A DNA stretch of 64,000 bases from Allorhizobium paknamense (lineage in GTDB: Bacteria > Pseudomonadota > Alphaproteobacteria > Rhizobiales > Rhizobiaceae): assembly GCF_030815125.1 (NCBI RefSeq), contig NZ_JAUSWH010000016.1, forward strand, positions 1 to 64,000. The letters run 5' to 3'. Shown here one piece after another: positions 63,699-64,000 of the stretch. Below the pieces are notes generated by a model. The model ran no database searches and was not told the DNA's origin. It saw only the letters and a list, made by a program, of their open reading frames with translations. Position 1 is the first letter of the stretch; every line of letters begins with the position of its first letter. A program made the position numbers and the translations under genes.

Positions 63699-63702
63699 TG
63701 GT

Positions 63703-63738
63703 CTGCCGGGCGTATCTTCCCGGCAGGTATTTGTTTTT
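63703..63738 (+). terminator. Terminator-like hairpin after megasynthase 2
   Basis: A perfect 8-bp GC-rich stem, CTGCCGGG (63703-63710) with CCCGGCAG (63719-63726), loop of eight bases, followed by GTATTTGTTTTT. It starts four bases after the stop codon and lies inside what looks like one PKS operon, so it may attenuate expression of the next gene. Confidence 0.65.
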
Positions 63739-63774
63739 AAATAGTTTTCATTTTTGACACTTTAGGCGAAACGA

Positions 63775-64000
63775 ATGACGATCAACGTGCTGGATATCGA
63801 TGCCTTTGTCAGCGAGGTCACGTCGAAGAACCTGAGCCGCGAAGACATTATTCGCCTGTTCGAGACCTTTTCCGATGTCGAGAAGGAGGCGATTCTCGAT
63901 CGAATCCGGGAAAACCTGCCGGTGGATGGCCCTCAATCCACCGATGGCACGCAGGCTGACGGCGAGGAACCTCTGGTCTTTCAGGAAGGCTGGCGGGAGG
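63775..64000 (+). CDS. Next PKS protein, N-terminal docking region (partial)
   Basis: An ORF starting ATG with AGGCGA upstream and running off the window: MTINVLDIDAFVSEVTSKNL, then REDIIRLFETFSDVEKEAIL and later EEPLVFQEGW. The helical, charged start resembles N-terminal docking segments of trans-AT PKS proteins, and LVFQEGW looks like the start of a following KR-type domain. The identity as the third megasynthase is inferred from position and this short segment. Confidence 0.7.
   Translation, partial: MTINVLDIDAFVSEVTSKNLSREDIIRLFETFSDVEKEAILDRIRENLPVDGPQSTDGTQADGEEPLVFQEGWRE

Overview
The window looks like a piece of an alphaproteobacterial genome, most likely Rhizobiaceae (Rhizobium/Agrobacterium type). 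The grounds are GC-rich coding sequence, dense ABC-transporter and catabolic operons each with a local regulator, and at least five copies of a roughly 105-bp palindromic intergenic element of the kind known from rhizobia (RIME-like). No rRNA, tRNA, CRISPR array, phage or IS transposase was seen. All assignments come from reading the translations and motifs; no database search was possible.

Layout. (1) 0-10.7 kb: a divergent IclR regulator faces a catabolic operon (cyclase-family hydrolase, cupin, SDR, 3-hydroxyacyl-CoA-dehydrogenase-like enzyme, PhlG-like C-C hydrolase, five-gene branched-chain-type ABC importer, BKACE-type beta-keto acid cleavage enzyme). It probably imports and degrades a beta-keto or acylphenol-like compound. 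(2) 10.7-16.7 kb: a LacI regulator with two identical 12-bp operators controls an amino-acid-type importer with a fused permease-ATPase, a Gfo/Idh/MocA dehydrogenase and a DAO-type oxidase. (3) 17.4-24.6 kb: an organosulfur region with an SsuD-like monooxygenase, two NtaA/SnaA/DszA-type flavin monooxygenases plus a C-terminal relic of a third, and a MetQNI-type importer. (4) 24.8-29.8 kb: LysR/PdxI-like pair, dehydrogenase relic, XRE regulator, fatty acid desaturase, orphan PhnD-like protein. (5) 29.8-35.6 kb, minus strand: OpuC/OsmF-type importer, HutC-like regulator and a HutH-like lyase whose MIO triad is not canonical.

(6) 36.1 kb to the end: a trans-AT polyketide synthase/NRPS gene cluster, two complete megasynthases (4,773 and 4,367 aa) and the start of a third. 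Domain order is: half C - A(Gly) - PCP - KS - flavin monooxygenase - ACP - KS0 - methyltransferase - ACP - KS - KR - ACP - KS0 // DH - ACP - KS - ACP - C - A(Gly) - PCP - KS - DH - KR - ACP - KS // next protein. No acyltransferase domain is present, so malonyl loading must come in trans. The order glycine, flavin oxidation, methylation, KR/DH, second glycine, KS-DH-KR is what is expected for an O-methyl-oxime starter followed by an enamide, the left-hand part of benzolactone enamides such as oximidine, lobatamide and necroxime. An extra unreduced KS-ACP module, a vestigial half condensation domain, an intergenic repeat between the first two genes and a terminator-like hairpin after the second make this version worth a closer look.
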